In this document: piece after piece, positions 32,046 to 40,211 of the stretch
How positions within the stretch are numbered: the first letter of the stretch is position 1
How the letters are laid out: every line of letters begins with the position of its first letter
Source of the DNA: Pseudomonas sp. stari2
GTDB taxonomy: Bacteria > Pseudomonadota > Gammaproteobacteria > Pseudomonadales > Pseudomonadaceae
Assembly (NCBI RefSeq): GCF_040760005.1
Contig: NZ_CP099760.1
Coordinates: 1,297,501 to 1,361,500 of the forward strand
Direction of reading: 5' to 3'
Length of the DNA: 64,000 bases
The notes under the pieces: generated by a model
Seen by the model: the letters and a program-made list of their open reading frames with translations, nothing else
What the model was told of the DNA's origin: nothing
The model's database searches: none
Translations under genes and position numbers: made by a program

Positions 32046-32074
32046 GTTCTGTTCCATTTCTTGCGGGGCACTTC

Positions 32075-33256
32075 ATGCAAAATTCAATCGGCGCACCAAA
32101 GCAGAGGTTCAGCCTCAGCGATCCGCGTGTGCGTGCGTGGCTATTCCAGATCATCACCGTCGTGGCGGTGGTCGCCATGGGCTGGTATCTGTTCGACAAC
32201 ACCCAGACCAACCTGCAGCACCGGGGCATCACGTCCGGGTTCAGCTTTCTGGAGCGCAGTGCCGGGTTCGGCATCGCTCAACACCTGATCTCCTACACCG
32301 AAGCGGACAGCTATGCCCGCGTGTTCGTGATCGGCCTGCTCAACACCTTGCTGGTGACCTTCATTGGCGTGATCCTGGCGACTTTGCTGGGTTTCATCAT
32401 CGGTGTGGCGCGGCTGTCGCCGAACTGGATCATCAGCAAGCTGGCGACCGTGTATGTGGAAGTCTTCCGCAACATTCCGCCGCTGCTGCAAATCCTTTTC
32501 TGGTATTTCGCGGTGTTCCTCACCATGCCGGGGCCGCGTAACAGTCACAACTTCGGCGACACTTTCTTCGTCAGCAGCCGTGGCCTGAACATGCCGGCCG
32601 CGCAGATGGCCGACGGCTTCTGGGCGTTCGTGGTCAGCATCGTGGTGGCTATCGTTGCGATCGTGCTGATGAGCCGCTGGGCCACCAAGCGTTTCGAGGA
32701 AACCGGCGAGCCGTTCCACAAGTTCTGGGTCGGCCTGGCAATGTTCCTGGTGATCCCGACGCTGTGCGCGCTGATCTTCGGCGCGCCACTGCACTGGGAA
32801 ATGCCGAAGCTGCAAGGCTTCAACTTCGTCGGCGGCTGGGTGCTGATCCCGGAACTGCTGGCCCTGACCCTGGCCCTGACCGTGTACACCGCGGCGTTCA
32901 TCGCCGAGATCGTGCGTTCGGGGATCAAGTCGGTCAGCCACGGTCAGACCGAAGCGGCCCGTTCGCTCGGCCTGCGCAACGGTCCGACCTTGCGCAAGGT
33001 GATCATTCCGCAAGCGCTGCGCGTGATCATTCCACCGCTGACCAGCCAATACCTGAACCTGGCGAAGAACTCCTCGCTGGCGGCCGGTATCGGTTACCCG
33101 GAAATGGTTTCGCTGTTCGCCGGCACCGTGCTGAACCAGACCGGTCAGGCGATCGAAGTCATTGCCATCACCATGAGCGTGTACCTGGCGATCAGTATCA
33201 GCATTTCCCTGCTGATGAACTGGTACAACAAGCGCATTGCGCTGATCGAGCGGTAA
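32075..33256 (+). CDS. aapQ: General L-amino acid ABC permease AapQ
   Basis: A 393-residue inner-membrane subunit. AapQ is longer than ordinary His-type permeases (about 230 aa) because of an extra N-terminal and central segment, and this length fits. The EAA loop that contacts the ATPase is visible near the C-terminus (GQTEAARSLGLRNGPTLRKV). It pairs with AapM to form the channel. Next gene aapM starts 10 bases later. Confidence 0.95.
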   Translation: MQNSIGAPKQRFSLSDPRVRAWLFQIITVVAVVAMGWYLFDNTQTNLQHRGITSGFSFLERSAGFGIAQHLISYTEADSYARVFVIGLLNTLLVTFIGVILATLLGFIIGVARLSPNWIISKLATVYVEVFRNIPPLLQILFWYFAVFLTMPGPRNSHNFGDTFFVSSRGLNMPAAQMADGFWAFVVSIVVAIVAIVLMSRWATKRFEETGEPFHKFWVGLAMFLVIPTLCALIFGAPLHWEMPKLQGFNFVGGWVLIPELLALTLALTVYTAAFIAEIVRSGIKSVSHGQTEAARSLGLRNGPTLRKVIIPQALRVIIPPLTSQYLNLAKNSSLAAGIGYPEMVSLFAGTVLNQTGQAIEVIAITMSVYLAISISISLLMNWYNKRIALIER

Positions 33257-33266
33257 GGAATAGCGC

Positions 33267-34364
33267 ATGAGTACTCATACTTTCAAACCCGACATGCCAC
33301 CGCCGGCCAAGGTCTTCGGCCCGATGGCGTGGATACGCGCGAACATGTTCTCCAGCTGGCTCAACACCCTGTTGACCCTGTTTGCGTTCTACCTGATCTA
33401 CCTGGTGATTCCGCCACTGCTCAGCTGGGCGATCTTCGATGCCAACTGGGTCGGCACTACCCGCGCCGACTGCACCAAGGCGGGCGCTTGCTGGGTGTTC
33501 ATCGAACAGCGTTTCGGCCAGTTCATGTACGGCTACTACCCGGCGGATCTGCGCTGGCGCGTGGACCTGACCGTGTGGCTGGCGGTCATCGGTGTGGCGC
33601 CGCTGTTCATCAAACGCGTGCCGCGTAAAGCGGTGTACGGGCTGAGCTTCCTGGTGATCTATCCGATCGTTGCCTGGTGCCTGCTGCATGGCGGCGTGTT
33701 TGGCCTGAGCGCCGTTGCCACGAGCCAGTGGGGCGGCCTGATGCTGACCCTGGTGATCGCCACCGTCGGTATCGCCGGCGCGTTGCCGCTGGGGATCATG
33801 CTGGCGCTGGGACGACGCTCGAACATGCCGGCCATTCGTGTGGTCTGCGTGACGTTCATCGAGTTCTGGCGCGGCGTGCCGCTGATCACCGTGCTGTTCA
33901 TGTCGTCGGTGATGCTGCCGCTGTTCCTGCCTGAAGGCATGAACTTCGACAAGCTGCTGCGGGCACTTATCGGCGTGATCCTGTTCCAGTCGGCCTACGT
34001 CGCCGAAGTGGTACGCGGCGGTCTGCAAGCGATCCCCAAAGGTCAGTACGAAGCCGCTGCCGCCATGGGCCTCGGTTACTGGCGCGCCATGGGCCTGGTG
34101 ATTCTGCCACAAGCCCTGAAACTGGTGATTCCCGGCATCGTCAACACCTTCATCGCGCTGTTCAAGGACACCAGCCTGGTGATCATCATCGGCCTCTTTG
34201 ACCTGCTCAACAGCGTCAAGCAAGCCGCTGCCGATCCGAAATGGCTGGGCATGGCCACCGAAGGCTACGTGTTCGCCGCCCTGGTGTTCTGGATTTTCTG
34301 TTTTGGTATGTCGCGCTATTCCATGCATCTGGAACGCAAGCTCGACACTGGCCACAAGCGTTAG
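33267..34364 (+). CDS. aapM: General L-amino acid ABC permease AapM
   Basis: A 365-residue inner-membrane subunit with about eight predicted helices. The EAA loop ([18 protein letters not shown]) is clear in the C-terminal half. AAGGAA precedes the ATG. It sits between aapQ and aapP in a tight operon (11 bases to aapP) and forms the heterodimeric channel with AapQ. Confidence 0.95.
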   Translation: MSTHTFKPDMPPPAKVFGPMAWIRANMFSSWLNTLLTLFAFYLIYLVIPPLLSWAIFDANWVGTTRADCTKAGACWVFIEQRFGQFMYGYYPADLRWRVDLTVWLAVIGVAPLFIKRVPRKAVYGLSFLVIYPIVAWCLLHGGVFGLSAVATSQWGGLMLTLVIATVGIAGALPLGIMLALGRRSNMPAIRVVCVTFIEFWRGVPLITVLFMSSVMLPLFLPEGMNFDKLLRALIGVILFQSAYVAEVVRGGLQAIPKGQYEAAAAMGLGYWRAMGLVILPQALKLVIPGIVNTFIALFKDTSLVIIIGLFDLLNSVKQAAADPKWLGMATEGYVFAALVFWIFCFGMSRYSMHLERKLDTGHKR

Positions 34365-34375
34365 GAGTTTTTTCG

Positions 34376-35140
34376 ATGAGCGAAGCAATCAAAAAGCCAG
34401 TGGGCCCTGAAGGCATCATTCAGATGCAGGGCGTGAACAAGTGGTACGGCCAGTTCCACGTGCTGAAAGACATCAACCTCAACGTCAAGCAGGGCGAGCG
34501 TATCGTGCTGTGCGGCCCGTCGGGTTCCGGCAAGTCCACCACCATCCGCTGCCTGAACCGTCTGGAAGAACACCAGCAGGGCCGCATCGTTGTCGATGGC
34601 GTGGAGCTGACCAACGACCTCAAGCAGATCGAAGCGATCCGCCGTGAAGTCGGCATGGTGTTCCAGCACTTCAACCTGTTCCCGCACCTGACCATTCTGC
34701 AGAACTGCACGTTGGCGCCGATGTGGGTGCGCAAGATGCCCAAGCGCAAGGCCGAGGAAATCGCCATGCACTATCTGGAGCGCGTACGTATTCCGGAGCA
34801 GGCGCACAAGTTCCCGGGACAATTGTCCGGCGGTCAGCAACAGCGTGTGGCGATTGCCCGCGCGCTGTGCATGAAACCGAAAATCATGCTGTTCGACGAA
34901 CCGACCTCGGCACTCGACCCAGAGATGGTGAAGGAGGTTCTCGACACCATGATCGGCCTGGCCGAAGACGGCATGACCATGCTTTGCGTGACCCACGAAA
35001 TGGGCTTCGCCCGCACTGTGGCCAACCGGGTAATCTTCATGGACAAGGGCGAAATCGTCGAGCAGGCGGCACCGAACGACTTTTTCGACAATCCGCAGAA
35101 TGATCGGACCAAGTTGTTCCTGAGTCAGATTCTGCATTGA
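34376..35140 (+). CDS. aapP: General L-amino acid ABC transporter ATPase AapP
   Basis: A 254-residue ABC ATPase. Walker A (GPSGSGKST), the signature LSGGQQQR, Walker B ([12 protein letters not shown]) and the switch histidine (VTHEMGF) are all present. The start at 34376 is chosen because it gives the family N-terminus; the open frame extends back into aapM only. It powers uptake through AapQM and closes the operon, followed by a terminator. Confidence 0.96.
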   Translation: MSEAIKKPVGPEGIIQMQGVNKWYGQFHVLKDINLNVKQGERIVLCGPSGSGKSTTIRCLNRLEEHQQGRIVVDGVELTNDLKQIEAIRREVGMVFQHFNLFPHLTILQNCTLAPMWVRKMPKRKAEEIAMHYLERVRIPEQAHKFPGQLSGGQQQRVAIARALCMKPKIMLFDEPTSALDPEMVKEVLDTMIGLAEDGMTMLCVTHEMGFARTVANRVIFMDKGEIVEQAAPNDFFDNPQNDRTKLFLSQILH

Positions 35141-35157
35141 TCCGATTCAGGCATTGA

Positions 35158-35192
35158 AATAAACCCGGACTCAGTTCCGGGTTTATTTTTGC
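35158..35192 (+). terminator. Rho-independent terminator of aapJQMP
   Basis: Inverted repeat AATAAACCCGGA / TCCGGGTTTATT (35158-35169, 35176-35187), followed by T run, 18 bases after the aapP stop. Confidence 0.9.
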
Positions 35193-35231
35193 CCGGATTT
35201 TACCGATTGCCCTGTTTAAAAAATCTGACTA

Positions 35232-35269
35232 CCCTGTCAGCAAATTCATCCCATGATTGGATGACAGGG
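35232..35269. promoter_or_regulatory. Nested inverted repeats before the GntR gene (possible operator)
   Basis: Outer arms CCCTGTCA (35232-35239) and TGACAGGG (35262-35269) are perfect; inner arms CATCC (35247-35251) and GGATG (35259-35263) nest within. The block ends 8 bases before the GntR start codon, so it may be an autoregulatory site or a leader hairpin near the ribosome-binding site. Confidence 0.5.
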
Positions 35270-35277
35270 CGAATTAC

Positions 35278-35937
35278 ATGTCTGAAAACTCTTTATTGAT
35301 CAAACGATCCCTGGTCGATCAGGCCCTGGATCAATTGCGCCAGCGCATCACCGACGGCACGTGGCAGGTCGGACAGCGTTTGCCGACTGAACCCGAGCTG
35401 TGCGCTGAGCTCGGCATCAGCCGCAATACCGTGCGCGAGGCGATGCGGGTATTGGCGTTCTCCGGGCTGATCGAAATCCGTCAGGGTGACGGCAGTTACT
35501 TGCGGGCGGTGGTCGACCCGATGGACACGCTCAAGGCGCTGTCCAAATGCTCACTGGATCAGGCCCGGGAAACCCGGCACATCCTTGAGGTCGAGGCCAT
35601 CGGCCTGGCGGCGTTGCGTCGTACCGATGAGGATCTGGCGGGCCTGCGCGAGGCGCTTGGTGTTGCCGGCAGCCACTATCACGGCGATCTCGACAGCTAC
35701 ATCGCCTGTGACCTGGTGTTTCACCGTCGTCTGGTGGACGCCGCGCACAATCCAACCCTCAGCGAGCTGTATCGCTATTTCTCCAGCATCGTCGGTGCGC
35801 AATTGCGCCAGACCCTGAACATCGTCCCTCGTCGACAGGAAGTCTTCGATTTGCACATCGCCCTGTTCGAAGCCGTCGAACAGCGTGATCCGGAACGGGC
35901 CAAAGCCCTGTCGAGGCAACTGATCAATGAACCCTGA
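35278..35937 (+). CDS. GntR-family regulator (FadR/FCD subfamily)
   Basis: A 219-residue regulator with an N-terminal winged helix (about 8-72; LPTEPELCAELGISRNTVREAMRVLAFSGLIEI) and an all-helical FCD ligand-binding domain (about 90-210) whose Asp/His residues usually bind a metal and a carboxylate ligand. The ATG at 35278 is preferred to a TTG seven codons upstream. It overlaps the transporter gene by 11 bases, so it most likely controls that gene. Its ligand is unknown. Confidence 0.9.
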   Translation: MSENSLLIKRSLVDQALDQLRQRITDGTWQVGQRLPTEPELCAELGISRNTVREAMRVLAFSGLIEIRQGDGSYLRAVVDPMDTLKALSKCSLDQARETRHILEVEAIGLAALRRTDEDLAGLREALGVAGSHYHGDLDSYIACDLVFHRRLVDAAHNPTLSELYRYFSSIVGAQLRQTLNIVPRRQEVFDLHIALFEAVEQRDPERAKALSRQLINEP

Positions 35938-37231
35938 AACCGAGAAAACCATGTCCCGCCCTGAAGCCATCAACGCCCCGAAGCGCACCGCCGAACTGGA
36001 GGAGTTGCTGATCGATGCCGAGGCTGACGATGAACAGGTGCAACAAAGCCATCCGCTGGTGCGCCGTCCGTGGCTGTTGCTGCTGGGGCTGATTCTGGTG
36101 GCGTTGAACCTGCGCCCGGCGTTGTCGAGCATGGCGCCGCTGCTCAGTGAAGTCTCGAAAAGCCTCGGCTTGTCCGCCGCTCAGGCAGGCTTGCTGACGA
36201 CGTTGCCGGTGCTGTGTCTTGGCCTGTTCGCCCCGCTGGCTCCGGTGCTGGCGCGGCGTTTCGGTGCCGAGCGGGTGGTGCTGGGGATTCTTCTGACACT
36301 GGCCGGCGGCATCATCCTGCGCAGCAACTTCGGTGAAATCGGTCTGTTCGCCGGCAGCATTCTGGGTGGTGCGAGTATCGGCATCATCGGCGTCTTGCTG
36401 CCCGGTATCGTCAAACGCGACTTCGCCAAACACGCCGGCACCATGACCGGTGTCTACACCATGGCCCTGTGCCTGGGTGCGGCGATGGCGGCGGGCTCAA
36501 GCGTGCCCTTGAGCGAGCACTTCGATCATAGCTGGGCCATGGGGTTGGGGTTCTGGGTCATTCCAGCGCTGGTCGCGGCGGTGTTCTGGCTGCCGCAAAT
36601 TGGCCAGAAGCACGGTGCACACAATGTTGCGTATCGAGTGCGCGGGCTGCTGCGTGATCCGCTGGCCTGGCAGGTGACCTTGTACATGGGCCTGCAATCG
36701 TCGCTGGCCTACATCGTGTTCGGCTGGTTGCCGTCGATCCTCATCGGTCGCGGGCTGACACCGACCCAGGCCGGCCTGGTGCTGTCCGGTTCGGTGATCA
36801 TTCAGCTCGCCAGCTCCCTGGCAGCACCGTGGCTGGCCACACGCGGCAAGGACCAGCGACTGGCGATCGTGGTAGTGATGGCGCTGACCCTCGGCGGACT
36901 GTTCGGTTGCCTCTTTGCGCCGATCGAAGGCCTGTGGGGCTGGGCGATCCTGCTGGGGCTGGGGCAGGGTGGTACGTTCAGCCTGGCGCTGACTCTGATC
37001 GTGCTGCGCTCGCGGGATTCTCACGTCGCGGCGAACCTGTCGAGCATGTCCCAGGGCTTCGGCTACACCCTTGCATCCATGGGTCCGTTCGCGGTCGGCG
37101 TAGTGCATGACTGGACCGGTGGCTGGAACGCCGTGGGCTGGATCTTCGGCATCGTCGGTGCGGGTGCGATCCTCGCCGGCCTCGGTGCCGGGCGCGCGTT
37201 GTACGTGCAGGTAGTAAGCGAAAAGGTCTGA
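35927..37231 (+). CDS. MFS transporter, CynX/NimT-like
   Basis: A 434-residue inner-membrane protein with about 12 predicted helices. The N-terminal cytoplasmic stretch of about 45 residues is followed by LLGLILVALNLRPALSSMAPLL, the hallmark of the CynX/NimT (cyanate or nitroimidazole) subfamily of MFS proteins. The substrate cannot be deduced. The ATG at 35927 overlaps the regulator gene (ATGA-like context); ATG at 35951 is an alternative. Co-transcription with the GntR regulator suggests induction by its substrate. Confidence 0.85.
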   Translation: MNPETEKTMSRPEAINAPKRTAELEELLIDAEADDEQVQQSHPLVRRPWLLLLGLILVALNLRPALSSMAPLLSEVSKSLGLSAAQAGLLTTLPVLCLGLFAPLAPVLARRFGAERVVLGILLTLAGGIILRSNFGEIGLFAGSILGGASIGIIGVLLPGIVKRDFAKHAGTMTGVYTMALCLGAAMAAGSSVPLSEHFDHSWAMGLGFWVIPALVAAVFWLPQIGQKHGAHNVAYRVRGLLRDPLAWQVTLYMGLQSSLAYIVFGWLPSILIGRGLTPTQAGLVLSGSVIIQLASSLAAPWLATRGKDQRLAIVVVMALTLGGLFGCLFAPIEGLWGWAILLGLGQGGTFSLALTLIVLRSRDSHVAANLSSMSQGFGYTLASMGPFAVGVVHDWTGGWNAVGWIFGIVGAGAILAGLGAGRALYVQVVSEKV

Positions 37232-37238
37232 TACGCAC

Positions 37239-37282
37239 ACACTGTCGGTATTCGGTATTCGGAATGCGAATGCCGATAGTGT
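37239..37282 (+). terminator. Stem-loop after the MFS gene, probable weak terminator
   Basis: A 16-base inverted repeat (37239-37254 and 37267-37282, 14 of 16 paired) with a 12-base loop, followed by TTC rather than a long T run. Confidence 0.5.
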
Positions 37283-37338
37283 TTCGGGCGTTTGCGGATT
37301 ATCGTGCTGGCAATCTGTACCTTTCCTGGAGATTGCCC

Positions 37339-37812
37339 ATGAGTGAAGAAGCCCACAGCGCGTTGATCACCCGTTTCTATCAGGCTTTCCAACGCCTCGA
37401 CGCCGAGGCCATGGCCGCCTGCTACACCGACGACGTGGTGTTCAGCGACCCGGCCTTCGGCGAGCTGCGCGGGCGCGATGCCGGCGACATGTGGCGCATG
37501 CTCACCACGCGGGCCAAGGACTTCTCCCTGACCTTCGACAACGTCCGCGCCGACGAGCGCAGCGGCGGCGCCCACTGGGTAGCGACCTACCTGTTCAGCC
37601 AGACCGGCAACGTCGTGATCAACGACATCCAGGCACGCTTCGTCTTCCGCGACGGCAAGATCTGTGAACACCGCGACCACTTCGACCTGTGGCGCTGGTC
37701 CCGTCAGGCGCTGGGTTTCAAGGGGCTGCTGTTGGGCTGGACGCCGCTGGTGCGCAACGCCGTCCGCGCCCAGGCGCTGAAAGGGCTGAAGGCATTTCAG
37801 GCAAGTCGCTGA
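37339..37812 (+). CDS. NTF2/SnoaL-like protein
   Basis: A 157-residue cytoplasmic protein with a nuclear transport factor 2-like fold. The opening (ALITRFYQAFQRLDAEAMAACY, then VVFSDPAFGEL) and the closing HRDHFDLWRW are typical. Members include isomerases, hydrolases and binding proteins, so no reaction is claimed. The start at 37339 has TGGAGA 8 bases upstream; the frame is open 25 codons further. It lies 39 bases before the GIY-YIG gene on the same strand. Confidence 0.85.
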   Translation: MSEEAHSALITRFYQAFQRLDAEAMAACYTDDVVFSDPAFGELRGRDAGDMWRMLTTRAKDFSLTFDNVRADERSGGAHWVATYLFSQTGNVVINDIQARFVFRDGKICEHRDHFDLWRWSRQALGFKGLLLGWTPLVRNAVRAQALKGLKAFQASR

Positions 37813-37851
37813 TAAGATCGCGACCTGTTTTCCTTACGCCTGAATTGTCCC

Positions 37852-38154
37852 GTGACCAGCCTCAGCGAAAATCCTCTCGATGCCGACGTTCCAGTGAGCA
37901 AATCCTGGTTCGTCTACCTCGTACGCGCCGCCAACGGTTCGCTGTACTGCGGGATCAGCGATGATCCCGTGCGCCGCTTTGCCAAGCACCAGAGTGGCAA
38001 GGGCGCGCGATTCTTTCTCTCGAGCCCGGCGATGGCGCTGGTTTATACCGAGCGTTGCCGTGACAAGAGTGATGCGTTGCGCCAGGAGCGGTTGATCAAG
38101 AAACTCAGGAAGAGTGCGAAGGAGTGTCTGGTGGCGTCTTATCGGTCTGATTGA
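37852..38154 (+). CDS. GIY-YIG nuclease superfamily protein
   Basis: A 100-residue protein of the small YhbQ/UPF0213 type, starting at GTG. The GIY-YIG core is visible as [17 protein letters not shown] with downstream R and H residues ([18 protein letters not shown]) and a conserved glutamate (RQERLIKKL). E. coli YhbQ has DNA nuclease activity; a role in DNA turnover is plausible. It ends at a strong terminator. Confidence 0.9.
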   Translation: MTSLSENPLDADVPVSKSWFVYLVRAANGSLYCGISDDPVRRFAKHQSGKGARFFLSSPAMALVYTERCRDKSDALRQERLIKKLRKSAKECLVASYRSD

Positions 38155-38213
38155 TCAGGTGCGAACGATAGAAACCCCTGCACATCGAAGCGGCGCTTTC
38201 AGGCAAACGACAG

Positions 38214-38248
38214 GCGAAAAAAAACCGCCTTTGCGGGGCGGTTTTTCT
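38214..38248 (+). terminator. Rho-independent terminator after the GIY-YIG gene
   Basis: AAAACCGCC (38221-38229) paired with GGCGGTTTT (38237-38245), T run following, 67 bases after the stop. The A run in front makes it bidirectional in form. Confidence 0.85.
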
Positions 38249-38280
38249 GTAAACCTCGGTTTGCGGCCGGATTTACTGAT

Positions 38281-38557
38281 CTCACAGGAGATATTGACGT
38301 AGCCCGAGAGTATTCCTCTTTGCTTCACTGAGCAAGCCTGGAGACACGCCTACCCAAAAAACTCAATTTTGAGTTTATTTGTTTAAGCGAAGGTTCAGAA
38401 ACCCGATTACGATCCGTCTGCTCACATGACAGTGCAACCAATGAGGTCTGGCCGATCGGCGTAACGGTTTCATGCCCTCTGACACGGAGTTGCTCCCGTG
38501 CCGAAATGATTTTTCAGGGGGTATCACAACCGGCCGCCTCACAGTGGATATTGACGT
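38281..38557 (+). repeat. Direct repeat (18 of 20 identical) 257 bp apart
   Basis: CTCACAGGAGATATTGACGT at 38281-38300 and CTCACAGTGGATATTGACGT at 38538-38557. The second copy lies 70 bases before the small ORF. The block between them has no gene and carries the near-palindrome AAACTCAA-TT-TTGAGTTT (38359-38376). Confidence 0.7.
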
Positions 38558-38598
38558 GTCTTCCGAAGGCGTACGTGGTCCGGTAAGCACGCTGGAGG

Positions 38599-38622
38599 TT
38601 TGGCCCCCAACCGGAGGCCAAA
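38599..38622 (+). promoter_or_regulatory. Hairpin overlapping the ribosome-binding site of a small ORF
   Basis: TTTGGCC (38599-38605) pairs with GGCCAAA (38616-38622). The strong Shine-Dalgarno GGAGG (38613-38617) lies partly in the loop and partly in the stem, so the hairpin could hide it. Confidence 0.6.
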
Positions 38623-38626
38623 ACGT

Positions 38627-38725
38627 ATGAAGCTTTTGCTGCGTACTCTGAGCCTCGTATGGAGGTCGTTCAAAGCGTTTCGCTTTTACGAGTTCCTGCG
38701 AGATCACTTCGATGACCTGATGTAA
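38627..38725 (+). CDS. Candidate small protein (32 aa), within a probable small RNA
   Basis: ATG to TAA, 32 codons, with GGAGG 9 bases before the start and a strong terminator 17 bases after the stop. The product is basic at the start and acidic at the end, amphipathic and rich in Phe, Leu and Arg (MKLLLRTLSLVWRSF...). I do not recognise it. The arrangement, a short ORF with its ribosome-binding site in a hairpin and a terminator right after it, resembles small RNAs that also encode a peptide, such as PhrS of P. aeruginosa, but I cannot confirm homology. Confidence 0.5.
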   Translation: MKLLLRTLSLVWRSFKAFRFYEFLRDHFDDLM

Positions 38726-38742
38726 GGTCATTGATGTGGGGA

Positions 38743-38775
38743 AACCGTCTTGGCTTCGGCTGAGGCGGTTTTTTT
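38743..38775 (+). terminator. Strong terminator with UUCG loop after the small ORF
   Basis: A 12-bp stem (including G-U pairs; arms 38743-38754 and 38759-38770) closed by the stable loop TTCG and followed by a run of T. No annotated gene ends here, so it marks the end of an independent short transcript. Confidence 0.85.
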
Positions 38776-38893
38776 CGAGAACTTTCGAGTGCCTTATCAA
38801 CCTGACTGATCGGTTCCCATCAGCCGGATTCGTAGGCTGCGAACGAATTGCGCGCTAAGCTGCTGGTTCACTTCCTGTGCGGCGGAGCCGAGC

Positions 38894-39829
38894 ATGTCCG
38901 AGTTGATCCTCCATCATTACCCGACCTCTCCATTCGCCGAAAAGGCCCGGCTGCTGCTGGGTTTCAAGGGCTTGTCCTGGCGTTCGGTGCACATCTCGCC
39001 GGTGATGCCCAAGCCTGACCTGACTGCCCTGACCGGTGGTTACCGCAAGACCCCGGTGCTGCAGATTGGCGCCGATATCTATTGCGACACCGCGCTGATC
39101 GCCCGTCGTCTGGAGCAGGAAAAGGCCCAGCCTTCGTTCTTCCCGGAAGGGCAGGAAATGATCGCCGCCAGTTTCGCCACCTGGGCCGATTCTGTGGTGT
39201 TCCAGCACGCAGTGAGCCTGGTGTTTCAGCCGGAATCGGTGGCAGTGCGTTTCGGCAAGTTGCCGCCGGAAGCCATCAAGGCGTTCCTCGCCGATCGTGC
39301 CGGACTGTTCAGCGGTGGCAGCGCGACCAAGTTGCCAGCCGAACAGGCCAAACATCAATGGCCAACCATCATGGCGCGCCTGGAACAGCAGCTGCAGCGT
39401 GAAGACGGGGACTTCCTGCTCGGTGAGCCGTCGATAGCCGACTTTGCCATGGCGCATCCGCTGTGGTTCCTCAAGGCAACTCATGTAACCGCACCGTTGG
39501 TGGATGACTATCCGGCGGTGTCCGCGTGGCTCGGGCGGGTGCTGGGCTTCGGTCATGGTGCAGCCAGTGCGATGAGCTCCGAAGAGGCGCTGGAGATTGC
39601 GCGCGATTCGACGCCGGCGGCGTTGCCTGATGAGCATTTTGTCGACCCGAACGGATTCGAAGCGGGCCAGCAGGTTGTGATCGCGGCCACTGACTACGGT
39701 GTTGATCCGGTTGCCGGGGAGCTGGTATTTGCCGGTCGTGAAGAGCTGATCCTGCGCCGTGAAGACGAACGCGGTGGCGTGGTGCATGTGCACTTCCCGC
39801 GGTTCGGTTTCCGAATCGAGAAACGCTGA
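38894..39829 (+). CDS. Glutathione S-transferase family protein
   Basis: A 311-residue protein. The N-terminal thioredoxin-like GST domain (about 1-80; LILHHYPTSPFAEKARLLLGFKGL) has a Ser/Pro pair where glutathione binds. An all-helical GST C-terminal domain follows (about 100-205, with GDFLLGEPSIADFAMAH). The last 100 residues form an extra beta-rich domain (EHFVDPNGFEAGQQV...), a fusion seen in some proteobacterial GSTs. Substrate unknown. It ends at a terminator shared with the convergent glutaredoxin gene. Confidence 0.9.
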   Translation: MSELILHHYPTSPFAEKARLLLGFKGLSWRSVHISPVMPKPDLTALTGGYRKTPVLQIGADIYCDTALIARRLEQEKAQPSFFPEGQEMIAASFATWADSVVFQHAVSLVFQPESVAVRFGKLPPEAIKAFLADRAGLFSGGSATKLPAEQAKHQWPTIMARLEQQLQREDGDFLLGEPSIADFAMAHPLWFLKATHVTAPLVDDYPAVSAWLGRVLGFGHGAASAMSSEEALEIARDSTPAALPDEHFVDPNGFEAGQQVVIAATDYGVDPVAGELVFAGREELILRREDERGGVVHVHFPRFGFRIEKR

Positions 39830-39833
39830 AACA

Positions 39834-39864
39834 AACGAGGGAGCCGATTGGCTCCCTCGTTCAT
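39834..39864. terminator. Bidirectional terminator between the GST and glutaredoxin genes
   Basis: Perfect 12-bp inverted repeat AACGAGGGAGCC / GGCTCCCTCGTT with a 4-base loop between two convergent genes. The last three bases overlap the stop codon region of the glutaredoxin gene. Confidence 0.75.
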
Positions 39865-40211
39865 TTCAGTGCGGCGAGAATGTCGTCCGGATCAAACCCG
39901 CGAATCAACGTGCCATTGACGTCGATCAGCGGGATTCCGCGTCCGCCCAGCGCTTCGTACGCCTTGCGCGCCTCGGCGTCCTTCTCAATGTCGAATTCCT
40001 TGAACGGAATGCCTTTCTGATCGAGAAAACGCTTGGTCTGCTTGCAGTAGCCGCACCAGTCGGTGGTGTACAGCACCACTTTGGCGTTGGCGCGGACCTG
40101 CTCGGACGCCATCTGCGATGGGTTGAACACCCGTTCGATCTTGCCCCAGTTCTGGTAGACCACGACCACCAGCAACACCAGCGCAACCTTCTTCAGCACA
40201 TTGCCGAGCAT
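39861..40211 (-). CDS. Membrane-anchored glutaredoxin-like protein
   Basis: A 116-residue protein with one N-terminal membrane segment (about residues 6-22) and a C-terminal glutaredoxin/thioredoxin-fold domain (about 42-116) holding a CGYC redox motif and a downstream cis-proline region (GIPLIDVNG). It probably reduces or isomerises disulfides at the inner membrane. It overlaps the yejK stop by one base (ATGA context), so the two genes are coupled. Confidence 0.88.
   Translation of the reverse strand: MLGNVLKKVALVLLVVVVYQNWGKIERVFNPSQMASEQVRANAKVVLYTTDWCGYCKQTKRFLDQKGIPFKEFDIEKDAEARKAYEALGGRGIPLIDVNGTLIRGFDPDDILAALK

Larger units (their letters stand above)
38155..38626 (+). other. Gene-poor region upstream of the small ORF
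   Basis: After the GIY-YIG terminator there is no credible protein gene. A 141-codon minus-strand frame at 38375-38800 has no ribosome-binding site or family signature and runs antisense through the small-RNA terminator. The region carries the direct repeat and palindrome listed separately and presumably the promoter of the small transcript, which I could not pinpoint. Confidence 0.5.

Noticed and set aside
38375..38800. 141-codon minus-strand frame in the 38 kb gap
   Set aside because: No ribosome-binding site or family signature, and it runs through the plus-strand small-RNA terminator.
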